A stretch of 13,085 nucleotides of DNA from an uncultured Clostridia bacterium (lineage in GTDB: Bacteria > Bacillota_A > Clostridia > Christensenellales > Aristaeellaceae). Location of the stretch: NCBI GenBank assembly GCA_946613955.1, contig CAMOGC010000025.1, positions 1-13,085 on the forward strand. Reading direction: 5' to 3'. The translations under genes were made by a program, and so were the position numbers. The notes below the pieces were generated by a model that did no database searches, had not been told where the DNA came from, and was given only the letters and a program-made list of their open reading frames with translations. Position 1 is the stretch's first letter. Each line of letters opens with the position of its first letter. This document shows, in pieces, positions 6,483 to 13,085 of this stretch.

Positions 6483-6510
6483 TTGATTTCTGTCCGTTTT
6501 GCTGTATAAT
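6483..6510 (+). promoter_or_regulatory. Sigma-A promoter for the ABC importer operon
   Basis: TTGATT (6483-6488) and a perfect TATAAT (6505-6510) are 16 bp apart. Transcription would start near 6517, leaving about 45 nt before the ATG at 6562. An AAGGAG ribosome site lies at 6547-6552. Confidence 0.75.
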
Positions 6511-6561
6511 ATGCATAGGTTTAGTCAATCCCATATTATTTTCAGGAAGGAGATCTGTTCC

Positions 6562-7572
6562 ATGAAAAAGATCCTTTGTACCCTGATCGCGCTGGCTATG
6601 ATGCTGAGCGTCTGCGGCGCCTTCGCCGATGACAACGTGCTGGTCATCTATTCCCCCAACTCCGACACGGAAGTCGACAACATCATTCCCGCCTTCGAGA
6701 AGGCCACCGGCATCAAGGTGGAGCTCCTGTCCATGGGAACCGGCGAATGTGTGACCCGGATTGATTCCGAGAAGGACAATCCCAAGGCCGACGTGATGTG
6801 GGGCGGCATGAACTACGGCGTTTATGTCCAGCATCCCGACCTCTGGCAGGACTACACCTCCCCCAACGAAGCCCTGATCGACGAGGGCTATCGCCAGGGC
6901 GAGATCAAGGCCTACTCCAATTCCAACCTTTCCGGCTCCGGCTGCCTGATCATCAATAAGACCCTGGCGGCTGAGCTGGGCGTGACCATTACCGGATACG
7001 CCGATCTGCTCAACCCCGCCCTGAAGGGCAAAATCGCCTCCGGCGATCCCACCAAGTCCTCCTCCGCCTGGGCCGAGCTGACCAATATGCTGCTGGTCAT
7101 GGGTGACAAGCCCTACGATGAGAAGGCCTGGGACTATGTGAAGCAGTTCGTGGCCCAGCTCGACGGCATCCAGCTGGATTCCTCCTCCGCCATCTATAAA
7201 GGCGTGGCCGACGGCGAATACGTGGTGGGCGTCTCCTATGAGGATCCCTGCATCCGTATGCTGGCCGACGGGGCGGACGTCGAAGTGGTCTACCCGGTGG
7301 AAGGCGCCGTCTGGCTCCCCGCCGCCACGGCCATCGTCAAGGGCGCTCCCCATCTGGAAAACGCCCAGAAGTTCATCGACTTCCAGCTGTCCAACGAGGG
7401 CCAGAGCATCTACGCCGGGCTGACCACCCGCGCGGTGAACTCCACCCTGCCCCTGGGCAACGAGTTCATGAAGCCCTTCAGCGAGATCAACGTCGTCTAT
7501 GAGGATATCCCCTACTGCGCCGAGCACAAGACGGAATGGCAGGCCCGCTACGCCGAGATCCGTGACAACTGA
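6562..7572 (+). CDS. ABC importer substrate-binding protein (FbpA/AfuA-like)
   Basis: The 336-residue product is an extracellular solute-binding protein of the group that includes ferric-iron FbpA and hexose-phosphate AfuA. It opens VLVIYSPNSDTEV after the signal peptide, then shows AFEKATGIKVE, ADVMWGGMN (77-85) and GDPTKSSSAW (161-170), with ENAQKFIDFQLSNEGQ near 266-281. The start at 6562 is chosen because it begins the signal peptide and follows AAGGAG by nine bases; the frame is open further upstream. The signal region has a cysteine (LSVCGAFA, 15-22) but valine at -1 is a poor lipobox, and AFA-DD looks like a signal peptidase I site. The stretch where iron-binding relatives carry paired tyrosines reads GVSYEDPCIR (223-232), with one tyrosine only. 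Iron binding is therefore doubtful; phosphorylated sugars or phosphonates are options. Confidence 0.88.
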   Translation: MKKILCTLIALAMMLSVCGAFADDNVLVIYSPNSDTEVDNIIPAFEKATGIKVELLSMGTGECVTRIDSEKDNPKADVMWGGMNYGVYVQHPDLWQDYTSPNEALIDEGYRQGEIKAYSNSNLSGSGCLIINKTLAAELGVTITGYADLLNPALKGKIASGDPTKSSSAWAELTNMLLVMGDKPYDEKAWDYVKQFVAQLDGIQLDSSSAIYKGVADGEYVVGVSYEDPCIRMLADGADVEVVYPVEGAVWLPAATAIVKGAPHLENAQKFIDFQLSNEGQSIYAGLTTRAVNSTLPLGNEFMKPFSEINVVYEDIPYCAEHKTEWQARYAEIRDN

Positions 7573-7611
7573 TTTCCGGCGCGGGGCTCCCGTTTCCCTG
7601 AGCTGAGGGTG

Positions 7612-7643
7612 ATCGGGCTGGTCGTTGGATCAGCCCGATTTTT
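7612..7643 (+). terminator. Intrinsic terminator/attenuator inside the importer operon
   Basis: A perfect 9-bp stem (7612-7620 with 7631-7639) closes a 10-nt loop and runs into five T residues (7639-7643). It lies 40 bp after the binding-protein stop. Partial termination here would leave more mRNA for the binding protein than for the ATPase and permease, a common arrangement. Confidence 0.75.
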
Positions 7644-7696
7644 CAAATCCGGGCATCCCGCCCGCCCGGGCCGGATGCCGCCGGATCAGCCCGATT
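7627..7696 (+). repeat. Duplicated 14-bp terminator arm flanking a long hairpin
   Basis: GGATCAGCCCGATT occurs at 7627-7640 (the right arm of the terminator) and again at 7683-7696. Between the copies a 12-bp stem can form (7647-7658 with 7673-7686, two bases bulged). The second copy can also pair with the terminator's left arm at 7612-7620, giving an alternative fold that encloses the hairpin. Confidence 0.6.
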
Positions 7697-7722
7697 GAAC
7701 TAATCCAGGCGGCGGTTCCTTT

Positions 7723-7774
7723 CCGGCCTTCCGGTTTTTCGGTTCTCCGGATCCCGGATACCGCCGGAGGCCGG
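7723..7774 (+). other. Long GC-rich stem upstream of the importer ATPase gene
   Basis: CCGGCCTTCCGG (7723-7734) pairs with CCGGAGGCCGG (7764-7774), with one base bulged, around a 29-nt interior. It is one of several stems in the 264-bp gap 7573-7836 and likely part of the intercistronic mRNA structure. Confidence 0.45.
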
Positions 7775-7788
7775 CCGCCGCGATTCCG

Positions 7789-7810
7789 GCGCTTTCCCTC
7801 GGGAAGGCGC
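7789..7810 (+). other. Hairpin just upstream of the importer ATPase ribosome site
   Basis: GCGCTTTCCC (7789-7798) pairs with GGGAAGGCGC (7801-7810) with one G-U pair, effectively nine pairs and a CUCG loop. No U-tract follows; instead AATAACAGA leads to AAGGAG at 7821-7826. This placement suits protection or processing of the downstream mRNA rather than termination. Confidence 0.5.
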
Positions 7811-7836
7811 AATAACAGAAAAGGAGTCTTCTGCTT

Positions 7837-8949
7837 ATGAGTGTCAACATTTCCGTTCGGCACGCCCTGAAAAAATACGGCAGCAATACCGTGATCCCGG
7901 ATCTGAGCGTGGAAATGCGGGAGGGCGAGTTTTTTACGCTGCTGGGCCCCTCCGGCTGCGGGAAAACCACGCTCCTGCGCATGATCGCCGGCTTCAACTC
8001 CATCGAGGGCGGCGACATCTATTTCAACGACCGCCGGATCAACGACCTGGATCCCGCGAAGAGGAACATCGGCATGGTGTTCCAGAACTACGCCATCTTC
8101 CCCCATCTCTCTGTCCGCAACAACGTCGCCTTCGGTCTGAAGGAGCGGCGCCTTTCCAGGGATAAAATCCAGCAGGAGACGGACCGCTTCATGAAGCTGA
8201 TGCATATCGACGAATATGCCGACCGGATGCCGGACCGGCTTTCCGGCGGGCAGCAGCAGCGCGTCGCCCTGGCCCGCGCCCTGGTCATCCAGCCGGACGT
8301 GCTGCTGATGGACGAGCCCCTGTCCAACCTGGACGCCAAGCTGCGGGTGGAAATGCGTACGGTGATCAAGGAAATCCAGCATTCCGTCGGGATTACCACC
8401 GTCTATGTCACCCATGACCAGGAGGAGGCCATGGCGGTTTCAGACCGGATCGCCGTCATGAACCTGGGCGTCATTCAGCAGATCGGAACCCCGAAGGCCC
8501 TGTATCAGCGCCCGGCCAACCTTTTCGTCTCCTCCTTTATCGGGCGGACGAACATCGTGGACGGGCACCTGGAGATGCGCGGCGGCGCCCCGGTGCTCTT
8601 CTTCGAGGGCGGCTACAGCGTTCCGCTGGAAAACGTGCTGCCGGAATACCGGAAAAACATGGCCGTTAAGATTTCCGTCCGGCCGGAGGAGCTGGTGGTC
8701 TCCCACGGGCAGGAGGGCATCGCCGCCCGCATCGACGACAGCGTCTTCCTCGGCCTGAATACGCATTACTTCGTGACCACCGCCGCCGGCGTCAAGGCGG
8801 AAATCGTTCAGGAATCCAAAATCGACAGCATTCTGCCCAAAGGCATGGACATCCGCATGACCGTCAAGGCCGAAAAGATCAACGTGCTGACGGAGGACGG
8901 CTCCCGGAACATCCTCGAGGGCGTCCAGAATGATCTCGTGGAGGGATGA
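7837..8949 (+). CDS. ABC importer ATPase (PotA/FbpC-like)
   Basis: The 370-residue protein has the standard size for an importer ATPase with a C-terminal TOBE domain. Visible marks are Walker A GPSGCGKT (37-44), Q-loop Q83 in VFQNYAIFPH, signature LSGGQQQR (135-142), Walker B VLLMDE (155-160, catalytic E160), D-loop SNLD, and H-loop H193 in VTHDQEEA. The last 130 residues, starting around FIGRTNIVDG, form the TOBE region that often regulates these transporters. It should power the fused permease encoded next. AAGGAG ends ten bases before the ATG. Its stop codon is two bases from the preferred permease start, so the two are translationally linked. Confidence 0.94.
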   Translation: MSVNISVRHALKKYGSNTVIPDLSVEMREGEFFTLLGPSGCGKTTLLRMIAGFNSIEGGDIYFNDRRINDLDPAKRNIGMVFQNYAIFPHLSVRNNVAFGLKERRLSRDKIQQETDRFMKLMHIDEYADRMPDRLSGGQQQRVALARALVIQPDVLLMDEPLSNLDAKLRVEMRTVIKEIQHSVGITTVYVTHDQEEAMAVSDRIAVMNLGVIQQIGTPKALYQRPANLFVSSFIGRTNIVDGHLEMRGGAPVLFFEGGYSVPLENVLPEYRKNMAVKISVRPEELVVSHGQEGIAARIDDSVFLGLNTHYFVTTAAGVKAEIVQESKIDSILPKGMDIRMTVKAEKINVLTEDGSRNILEGVQNDLVEG

Positions 8950-8951
8950 GC

Positions 8952-10604
8952 ATGGAAACAGCCGCAAAGAAAAAACGGGACGTATGGGTGATTCTGTCCC
9001 TGGTGATTCTCGGGCTCTACGGGCTGTTTCTGCTCTATCCGCTGGTACGGCTGCTGATTGAGTCCGTCTCCAAGGACGGGAATTTCACCCTGGATTACTT
9101 TGGCAAGTTCTTCTCCAAGGCCTATTACGGCCAGACCCTTGTGAATTCCTTTCTCCTGTCCATCTCCTCGACCGTCGTTTCCCTGATTCTGGGCGTGCCC
9201 CTGGCCTATTTCTATAACATGTATGAAATCAAGGGCAAAAACCTGATCCAGATCATCATCATCCTCTGCTGCATGTCGGCGCCCTTCATCGGCGCCTACG
9301 CCTGGGTGCAGCTGCGGGGGAACAACGGCATCATCACCCAGTTCATCAAGCAGCTGACCGGCGTGCGCCCCCCGTCCATCTACGGCTTCCGGGGCATCGT
9401 AACGGTGCTGAGCCTGCAGCTCTTCCCGCTGGTGTTCATGCTGGTTTCCGGCGCCCTGAAGAATATCGACAACAGCCTCCTGGAGGCCGCCCAGAACATG
9501 GGCGTGCGGGGCGTCCGCCGCTTCTTCAAGGTGATCATCCCCCTGTGCATGCCGACGATTCTGGCGGCGGCGCTGCTGGTCTTCATGCGGGCCTTCGCCG
9601 ATTACGGAACGCCGCTGCTCATCGGCCGCGGCTATCAGACCTTCCCCGTCATCATCTATAACGAGTATTTCGGCGAAACCGGCACGGACCACAACTTTGC
9701 CGCGGCGGTCTCCGTCATCGCCATCGTCATTACCGCGGTCATTTTCCTCTTCCAGAAATGGAGCGCGAACAAGTTTGAGTTCCACATGAACGCCCTCCAT
9801 CCCATCGAGCGGAAAAAGGCCCGGGGGATCCAGGGCTTCCTGATTCATCTTTATACCTATGTTGTCGTTTTTCTGGCCTTCATGCCCCAGCTCTACGTCA
9901 TGTACTGTTCCTTCCGCAATACCAGCGGCAAGATCTTTACCAAAGGCTATGGCTTCATGAGCTATGAAAAGATCTGGGACGATCTGGGGCTGGAAATCCG
10001 GAATACCTTCCTCATCGGCCTGCTGGCCCTGGCGGCGGTGGTTCTGCTGGCCATCCTGATCGCCTATCTGGTGGTTCGCCGGCGGAACATGCTGAACAAC
10101 GTCATCGACACGGCCTCCATGATCCCCTATATCATTCCCGGCTCGGTGGTGGGTATCGCCCTGGTCGTCGCCTTTAATACCCAGCCCCTGGTGCTGACGG
10201 GAACGATGTTCATCATGATCGTGGCGCTGTGCATCCGGCGTATTCCCTATACGATCCGCTCCTCCGTCGCCGTCCTGCAGCAGATCCCCATTACCGTCGA
10301 GGAGGCCGCCATTTCCCTGGGCTGCTCCAAGATCGAGGCTTTCTTCAAGGCTACGGTGCCCATGATGCGAAACGGCATTCTCTCCGGCGCCATCCTCTCC
10401 TGGGTTACGATTATTACGGAACTGTCCACCGGCGTCATCCTCTATAACCGGAACACCATTACCCTGACCCTGGCGATCTACGCCCAGGTCACCCGGGGTT
10501 CCGACGGGCCCGCCGCCGCCCTGGCGACGATCCTGAACATCCTCACCATCACCTCCATGCTGATCTTCATGCGGGTGTCCAAGAACAAGGACATCTCCTT
10601 CTGA
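8952..10604 (+). CDS. ABC importer permease, fused two-domain (FbpB/AfuB-like)
   Basis: The 550-residue inner membrane protein has two copies of the binding-protein-dependent permease domain and about twelve membrane segments, so one chain supplies the whole pore. Each half has its ATPase-docking EAA loop: EAAQNMGVRGVRRFFKVIIP (178-197) and EAAISLGCSKIEAFFKATVP (451-470). A fused permease of this size is typical of the ferric iron (FbpB/SfuB) and hexose-phosphate (AfuB) transporters. An ATG at 8946 overlaps the ATPase stop by four bases, but the GGAGG at 8940-8944 is seven bases from the ATG at 8952, the better start. A strong terminator follows. Confidence 0.92.
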   Translation: METAAKKKRDVWVILSLVILGLYGLFLLYPLVRLLIESVSKDGNFTLDYFGKFFSKAYYGQTLVNSFLLSISSTVVSLILGVPLAYFYNMYEIKGKNLIQIIIILCCMSAPFIGAYAWVQLRGNNGIITQFIKQLTGVRPPSIYGFRGIVTVLSLQLFPLVFMLVSGALKNIDNSLLEAAQNMGVRGVRRFFKVIIPLCMPTILAAALLVFMRAFADYGTPLLIGRGYQTFPVIIYNEYFGETGTDHNFAAAVSVIAIVITAVIFLFQKWSANKFEFHMNALHPIERKKARGIQGFLIHLYTYVVVFLAFMPQLYVMYCSFRNTSGKIFTKGYGFMSYEKIWDDLGLEIRNTFLIGLLALAAVVLLAILIAYLVVRRRNMLNNVIDTASMIPYIIPGSVVGIALVVAFNTQPLVLTGTMFIMIVALCIRRIPYTIRSSVAVLQQIPITVEEAAISLGCSKIEAFFKATVPMMRNGILSGAILSWVTIITELSTGVILYNRNTITLTLAIYAQVTRGSDGPAAALATILNILTITSMLIFMRVSKNKDISF

Positions 10605-10679
10605 AAGCGCTTCTTTCTTCCCCCGCTTCCGGAAAACGACCTGCTTTTCAGAACCGAAGATCAAAAGCCCCGGAATCAG

Positions 10680-10712
10680 CCGGGGGCGGCGCCCGCCGTC
10701 CCCGGTTTTTTT
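10680..10712 (+). terminator. Intrinsic terminator ending the importer operon
   Basis: An 11-bp stem (10680-10690 with 10695-10705, one G-U pair) with a GCCC loop is followed by seven T residues (10706-10712). It lies 75 bp after the permease stop and just before the prfC promoter. Confidence 0.93.
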
Positions 10713-10722
10713 GCGCAAATGT

Positions 10723-10750
10723 TTGACAAGGCCTTTGCTTCCGGTATAAA
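10723..10750 (+). promoter_or_regulatory. Sigma-A promoter for prfC
   Basis: A perfect TTGACA (10723-10728) and TATAAA (10745-10750) are 16 bp apart. The predicted start region carries a small palindrome, GTCGT-GA-ACGAC (10761-10772). An AAGGAGGG ribosome site (10779-10786) precedes the ATG at 10792. Confidence 0.8.
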
Positions 10751-10791
10751 ATAACGAATTGTCGTGAACGACGGTTTGAAGGAGGGATTGA

Positions 10792-12408
10792 ATGCTGCCT
10801 GCCCAGGATTCCAAGGCCTATCGGGAGCTGCTGCATGAAGAGGTGGAAAAGCGGCGGACCTTCGCCATCATTTCCCACCCGGACGCCGGGAAAACCACCC
10901 TGACGGAAAAGCTGCTGCTCTACGGCGGCGCCATCCGCAGCGCCGGCAGCGTCAAGGCCCGCAAAACCGATAAGCACGCCACCTCCGACTGGATGGAGAT
11001 CGAGAAACAGCGCGGCATCTCCGTGACCTCCTCCGCCATGCAGTTTGTCTACGACGGATACCGGATCAACATCCTGGATACCCCCGGGCACCAGGATTTC
11101 TCCGAGGACACGTATCGGGTGCTGGTGGCGGCCGACGCGGCCGTCATGCTGCTGGACGCGGCCAAGGGCGTCGAGGCGCAGACGATCAAGCTCTTCAAGG
11201 TCTGCCGCATGCGGAACATCCCGATCTTTACCTTCGTCAACAAGATGGACCGGGCCGCCAAGGATCCCTTCTCCCTGATGGAGGAGCTGGAGCAGGTGCT
11301 GGGCATCCGCTCCTGCCCCATGAACTGGCCCATCGGCATCGACGGGGATTTCCAGGGGGTCTATCATCGGGATACGAAGATGGTGGAGCTCTATACCGGC
11401 GGGGATCACGGGAAAACCATGGTCGAAAAAACCGACCTGGCGGTGGACGATCCCGCCCTGGAAAAGGTGCTGGACCGGCATTACCGGGACCGCCTGGCCG
11501 AGGAAATCGAGCTGCTGGACGAGGCGGGCGATCCCTTCGATCTGGACAAGGTGCGCCGCGGCGAGCTGACGCCCATGTTCTTCGGCTCGGCCGTGACCAA
11601 TTTCGGCGTCGAGCCCTTCCTGGACCGGTTCCTTTCCTTTACGCCCCCGCCCCTTCCCCGGGAAAGCGATCTGGGCCCCATCGGGCCGGAGGAGCCCTAT
11701 TTTTCCGGCTTCATCTTTAAGATCCAGGCCAACATGAACCCGGCGCACCGGGACCGCCTGGCCTTCATGCGGATCGTCTCCGGCGCCTTCGAAAAGGGCA
11801 TGGAGGTCTGGCACAGCGGAACCGGCAAGCCCGTCGCCCTCAAACAGCCCCAGCAGTTCATGGCCGACGAGCGGGAGGCGGTGGAGGAAGCCTGGGCCGG
11901 AGACATCATCGGGCTCTTCGATCCCGGGATCTATCGCCTGGGGGACACCCTGAGCGCCGGGCCGAAAATGCATTATGCCAACATCCCGGTCTTCGCCCCC
12001 GAGTTTTTCAGCCGCGTCCGCCCCATGGACAGCATGAAGCGCAAGCAGTTCCAGAAGGGCATCAACCAGCTGGCCGAGGAGGGCGCCATCCAGACCTTCC
12101 TCCGGACGGAAACCGGCCGGGAGGAATTCATGGTCGGCGTCGTGGGCATGCTGCAGTTCGAGGTGCTGGAGCATCGGCTGAAAACCGAGTATCAGACCGA
12201 GATCGTCATGGAGGGCATGCCCTTCCGCTTCGTCCGGTGGGTGGCGGAAACCCCGAAGCCCGTGGAGAATCTGAAGCTGACCTCCACCTCCGGCCGCGCG
12301 AAGGACAGCCACGGGCGGGACGTGCTCCTCTTCGAAAACGAGTGGAGCATCCGTCTGGCCTGCGAAAACAACGAGGGGCTGGTGCTGAAGGAAACCGCCG
12401 AGAGGTAA
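10792..12408 (+). CDS. prfC: Peptide chain release factor 3
   Basis: The 538-residue protein is a translational GTPase that removes release factors RF1 and RF2 from the ribosome after peptide release. GTPase motifs are HPDAGKTT (29-36), RGISVTS (74-80), DTPGHQDF (96-103) and NKMD (150-153). The segment KHATSDWMEIEKQRGISVTS is characteristic of RF3 rather than EF-G or TypA, as is HPDAGKTT in place of HVDHGKTT. Length matches the usual 525-540 residues and no catalytic residue is missing. The start is fixed by a strong ribosome site. The gene has its own promoter, and typA follows after 63 bases on the same strand with no terminator seen, so the two GTPases may be co-transcribed. Confidence 0.96.
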   Translation: MLPAQDSKAYRELLHEEVEKRRTFAIISHPDAGKTTLTEKLLLYGGAIRSAGSVKARKTDKHATSDWMEIEKQRGISVTSSAMQFVYDGYRINILDTPGHQDFSEDTYRVLVAADAAVMLLDAAKGVEAQTIKLFKVCRMRNIPIFTFVNKMDRAAKDPFSLMEELEQVLGIRSCPMNWPIGIDGDFQGVYHRDTKMVELYTGGDHGKTMVEKTDLAVDDPALEKVLDRHYRDRLAEEIELLDEAGDPFDLDKVRRGELTPMFFGSAVTNFGVEPFLDRFLSFTPPPLPRESDLGPIGPEEPYFSGFIFKIQANMNPAHRDRLAFMRIVSGAFEKGMEVWHSGTGKPVALKQPQQFMADEREAVEEAWAGDIIGLFDPGIYRLGDTLSAGPKMHYANIPVFAPEFFSRVRPMDSMKRKQFQKGINQLAEEGAIQTFLRTETGREEFMVGVVGMLQFEVLEHRLKTEYQTEIVMEGMPFRFVRWVAETPKPVENLKLTSTSGRAKDSHGRDVLLFENEWSIRLACENNEGLVLKETAER

Positions 12409-12471
12409 CCCGCCGCAAAAGACAAAGTCATCCTACAAAGACCCGGTTTCATGAGGAGGAACAAACAGTAC

Positions 12472-13085
12472 ATGGTTCGTGAGGATATCCGGAATATTGC
12501 CATCATTGCCCACGTCGACCACGGCAAGACCACCCTGGTGGACCAGATGCTCAAGCAGGGCGGCGTCTACCGCGAAAACCAGCAGACGGTGGACAGGGTC
12601 ATGGACTCCAACGATCTGGAGCGGGAGCGGGGCATTACCATCCTTTCCAAGAACACCGCCGTCCATTACGGGAAAACCAAGATCAACATCGTCGACACCC
12701 CCGGCCACGCCGATTTCGGCGGCGAGGTGGAGCGCGTGCTGAAGATGGTGGACGGGGTGCTCCTGCTGGTGGACAGCTTCGAAGGCCCCATGCCCCAGAC
12801 CCGTTTCGTGCTGAAAAAGGCCCTGGAGCTGAAGCTGAAGGTGCTGATCGTCATCAATAAGGTCGACCGGCCCGACGCCCGGTGCGACGAGGTGGTAAAC
12901 GAGATTCTGGACCTGCTCATCGATCTGGAGGCGGACGAGAGCACCATCGAAAACCCCATCCTCTACGTCTCCGCCCGGAAGGGAACCGCCACCCTGGATC
13001 TGGAGCAGCCCGGCGAGGATCTGCGTCCCCTGTTCGACGCGATCCTGAAATACATTCCCGCCCCGGAAGGGGACGCGGAAGGCCC
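12472..13085 (+). CDS. typA: Ribosome-associated GTPase TypA/BipA, N-terminal part (runs off right edge)
   Basis: The first 204 codons are present, covering most of the GTPase domain. Motifs are HVDHGKTT (14-21), RGITI (53-57), DTPGHADF (75-82), NKVD (129-132) and SARKG (167-171). [17 protein letters not shown] and [14 protein letters not shown] closely follow known TypA sequences such as B. subtilis TypA. TypA is an EF-G-like GTPase involved in 50S subunit assembly and growth under stress such as cold. An AGGAGG lies 12 bases before the chosen ATG. An in-frame ATG at 12451 would add seven residues but overlaps that ribosome site, so it is unlikely to be used. Confidence 0.95.
   Translation, partial: MVREDIRNIAIIAHVDHGKTTLVDQMLKQGGVYRENQQTVDRVMDSNDLERERGITILSKNTAVHYGKTKINIVDTPGHADFGGEVERVLKMVDGVLLLVDSFEGPMPQTRFVLKKALELKLKVLIVINKVDRPDARCDEVVNEILDLLIDLEADESTIENPILYVSARKGTATLDLEQPGEDLRPLFDAILKYIPAPEGDAEG

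Noticed and set aside
6223..7527. A 434-codon minus-strand frame opposite the binding-protein gene
   Set aside because: It is a G, H and Q rich shadow frame; the plus-strand product has a signal peptide, ribosome site, promoter and family motifs.
6562..7572. Naming the importer fbpABC as a ferric iron transporter
   Set aside because: The paired tyrosine ligands typical of FbpA are not visible, and the same architecture serves hexose phosphates and phosphonates.
8808..10814. A 668-codon open frame on the minus strand
   Set aside because: It is antisense to the permease gene and gives a low-complexity D, G, H and Q rich protein with no domain.
10648..12312. A 554-codon open frame on the minus strand
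   Set aside because: It is antisense to prfC, whose GTPase motifs are complete; the predicted product is compositionally biased and unrecognisable.
12451..12471. Alternative in-frame typA start at 12451
   Set aside because: This ATG overlaps the AGGAGG ribosome site and would add residues not found at the N terminus of known TypA proteins.

Overview
This GC-rich window looks like chromosomal DNA from a Gram-positive, Clostridia-type bacterium. Supporting signs are strong AGGAGG-like ribosome binding sites, sigma-A type promoters, a DegV protein, TypA, and an FbpA/AfuA-like binding-protein transporter with a fused permease. A gut or rumen Clostridia lineage (for example Christensenellales-like) is my guess from protein style, not something the sequence proves. 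Apart from short gaps, the window is densely coded and most genes belong to well-known families.

Left part (1-4334, minus strand). The window opens with the signal-peptide start of a secreted protein running off the left edge. Next comes a tRNA-Ser(CGA) gene with its own promoter and intrinsic terminator. Three minus-strand genes follow in the order of transcription LRR protein (4334-3453), phosphodiester glycosidase domain protein (3312-2437) and a half-size ABC exporter (2367-592). The first two products carry export signals, so this may be an envelope-related transcription unit; joint function is inferred from position only.

Middle (4335-6561). A 316-bp gap separates the LRR gene from a plus-strand aquaporin gene. 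It holds a degenerate 35-bp tandem repeat and a palindrome that straddles the aquaporin -10 box and overlaps a candidate divergent promoter. The aquaporin gene converges on a degV-family gene, and the two share a bidirectional terminator. DegV has a clear promoter 190-220 bp upstream of its start codon, leaving a structured leader of about 180 nt.

Right part (6562-13085, plus strand). A three-gene ABC importer (binding protein, PotA/FbpC-like ATPase, fused two-domain permease) is headed by a good promoter and ends at a strong terminator. A 264-bp structured gap with an internal terminator lies between the binding protein and the ATPase, as expected if the binding protein is made in excess. 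The transporter resembles FbpABC/AfuABC, but the binding protein lacks the usual paired iron-binding tyrosines, so the substrate is open. Then follow two translational GTPases, peptide chain release factor 3 (prfC) with its own promoter and typA/bipA cut by the right edge.

I found no CRISPR array, insertion sequence, phage gene or toxin-antitoxin pair. No clearly new multi-gene system is visible. The best leads are noncoding: the aquaporin/LRR control region, the degV leader, and the duplicated terminator arm inside the importer operon.
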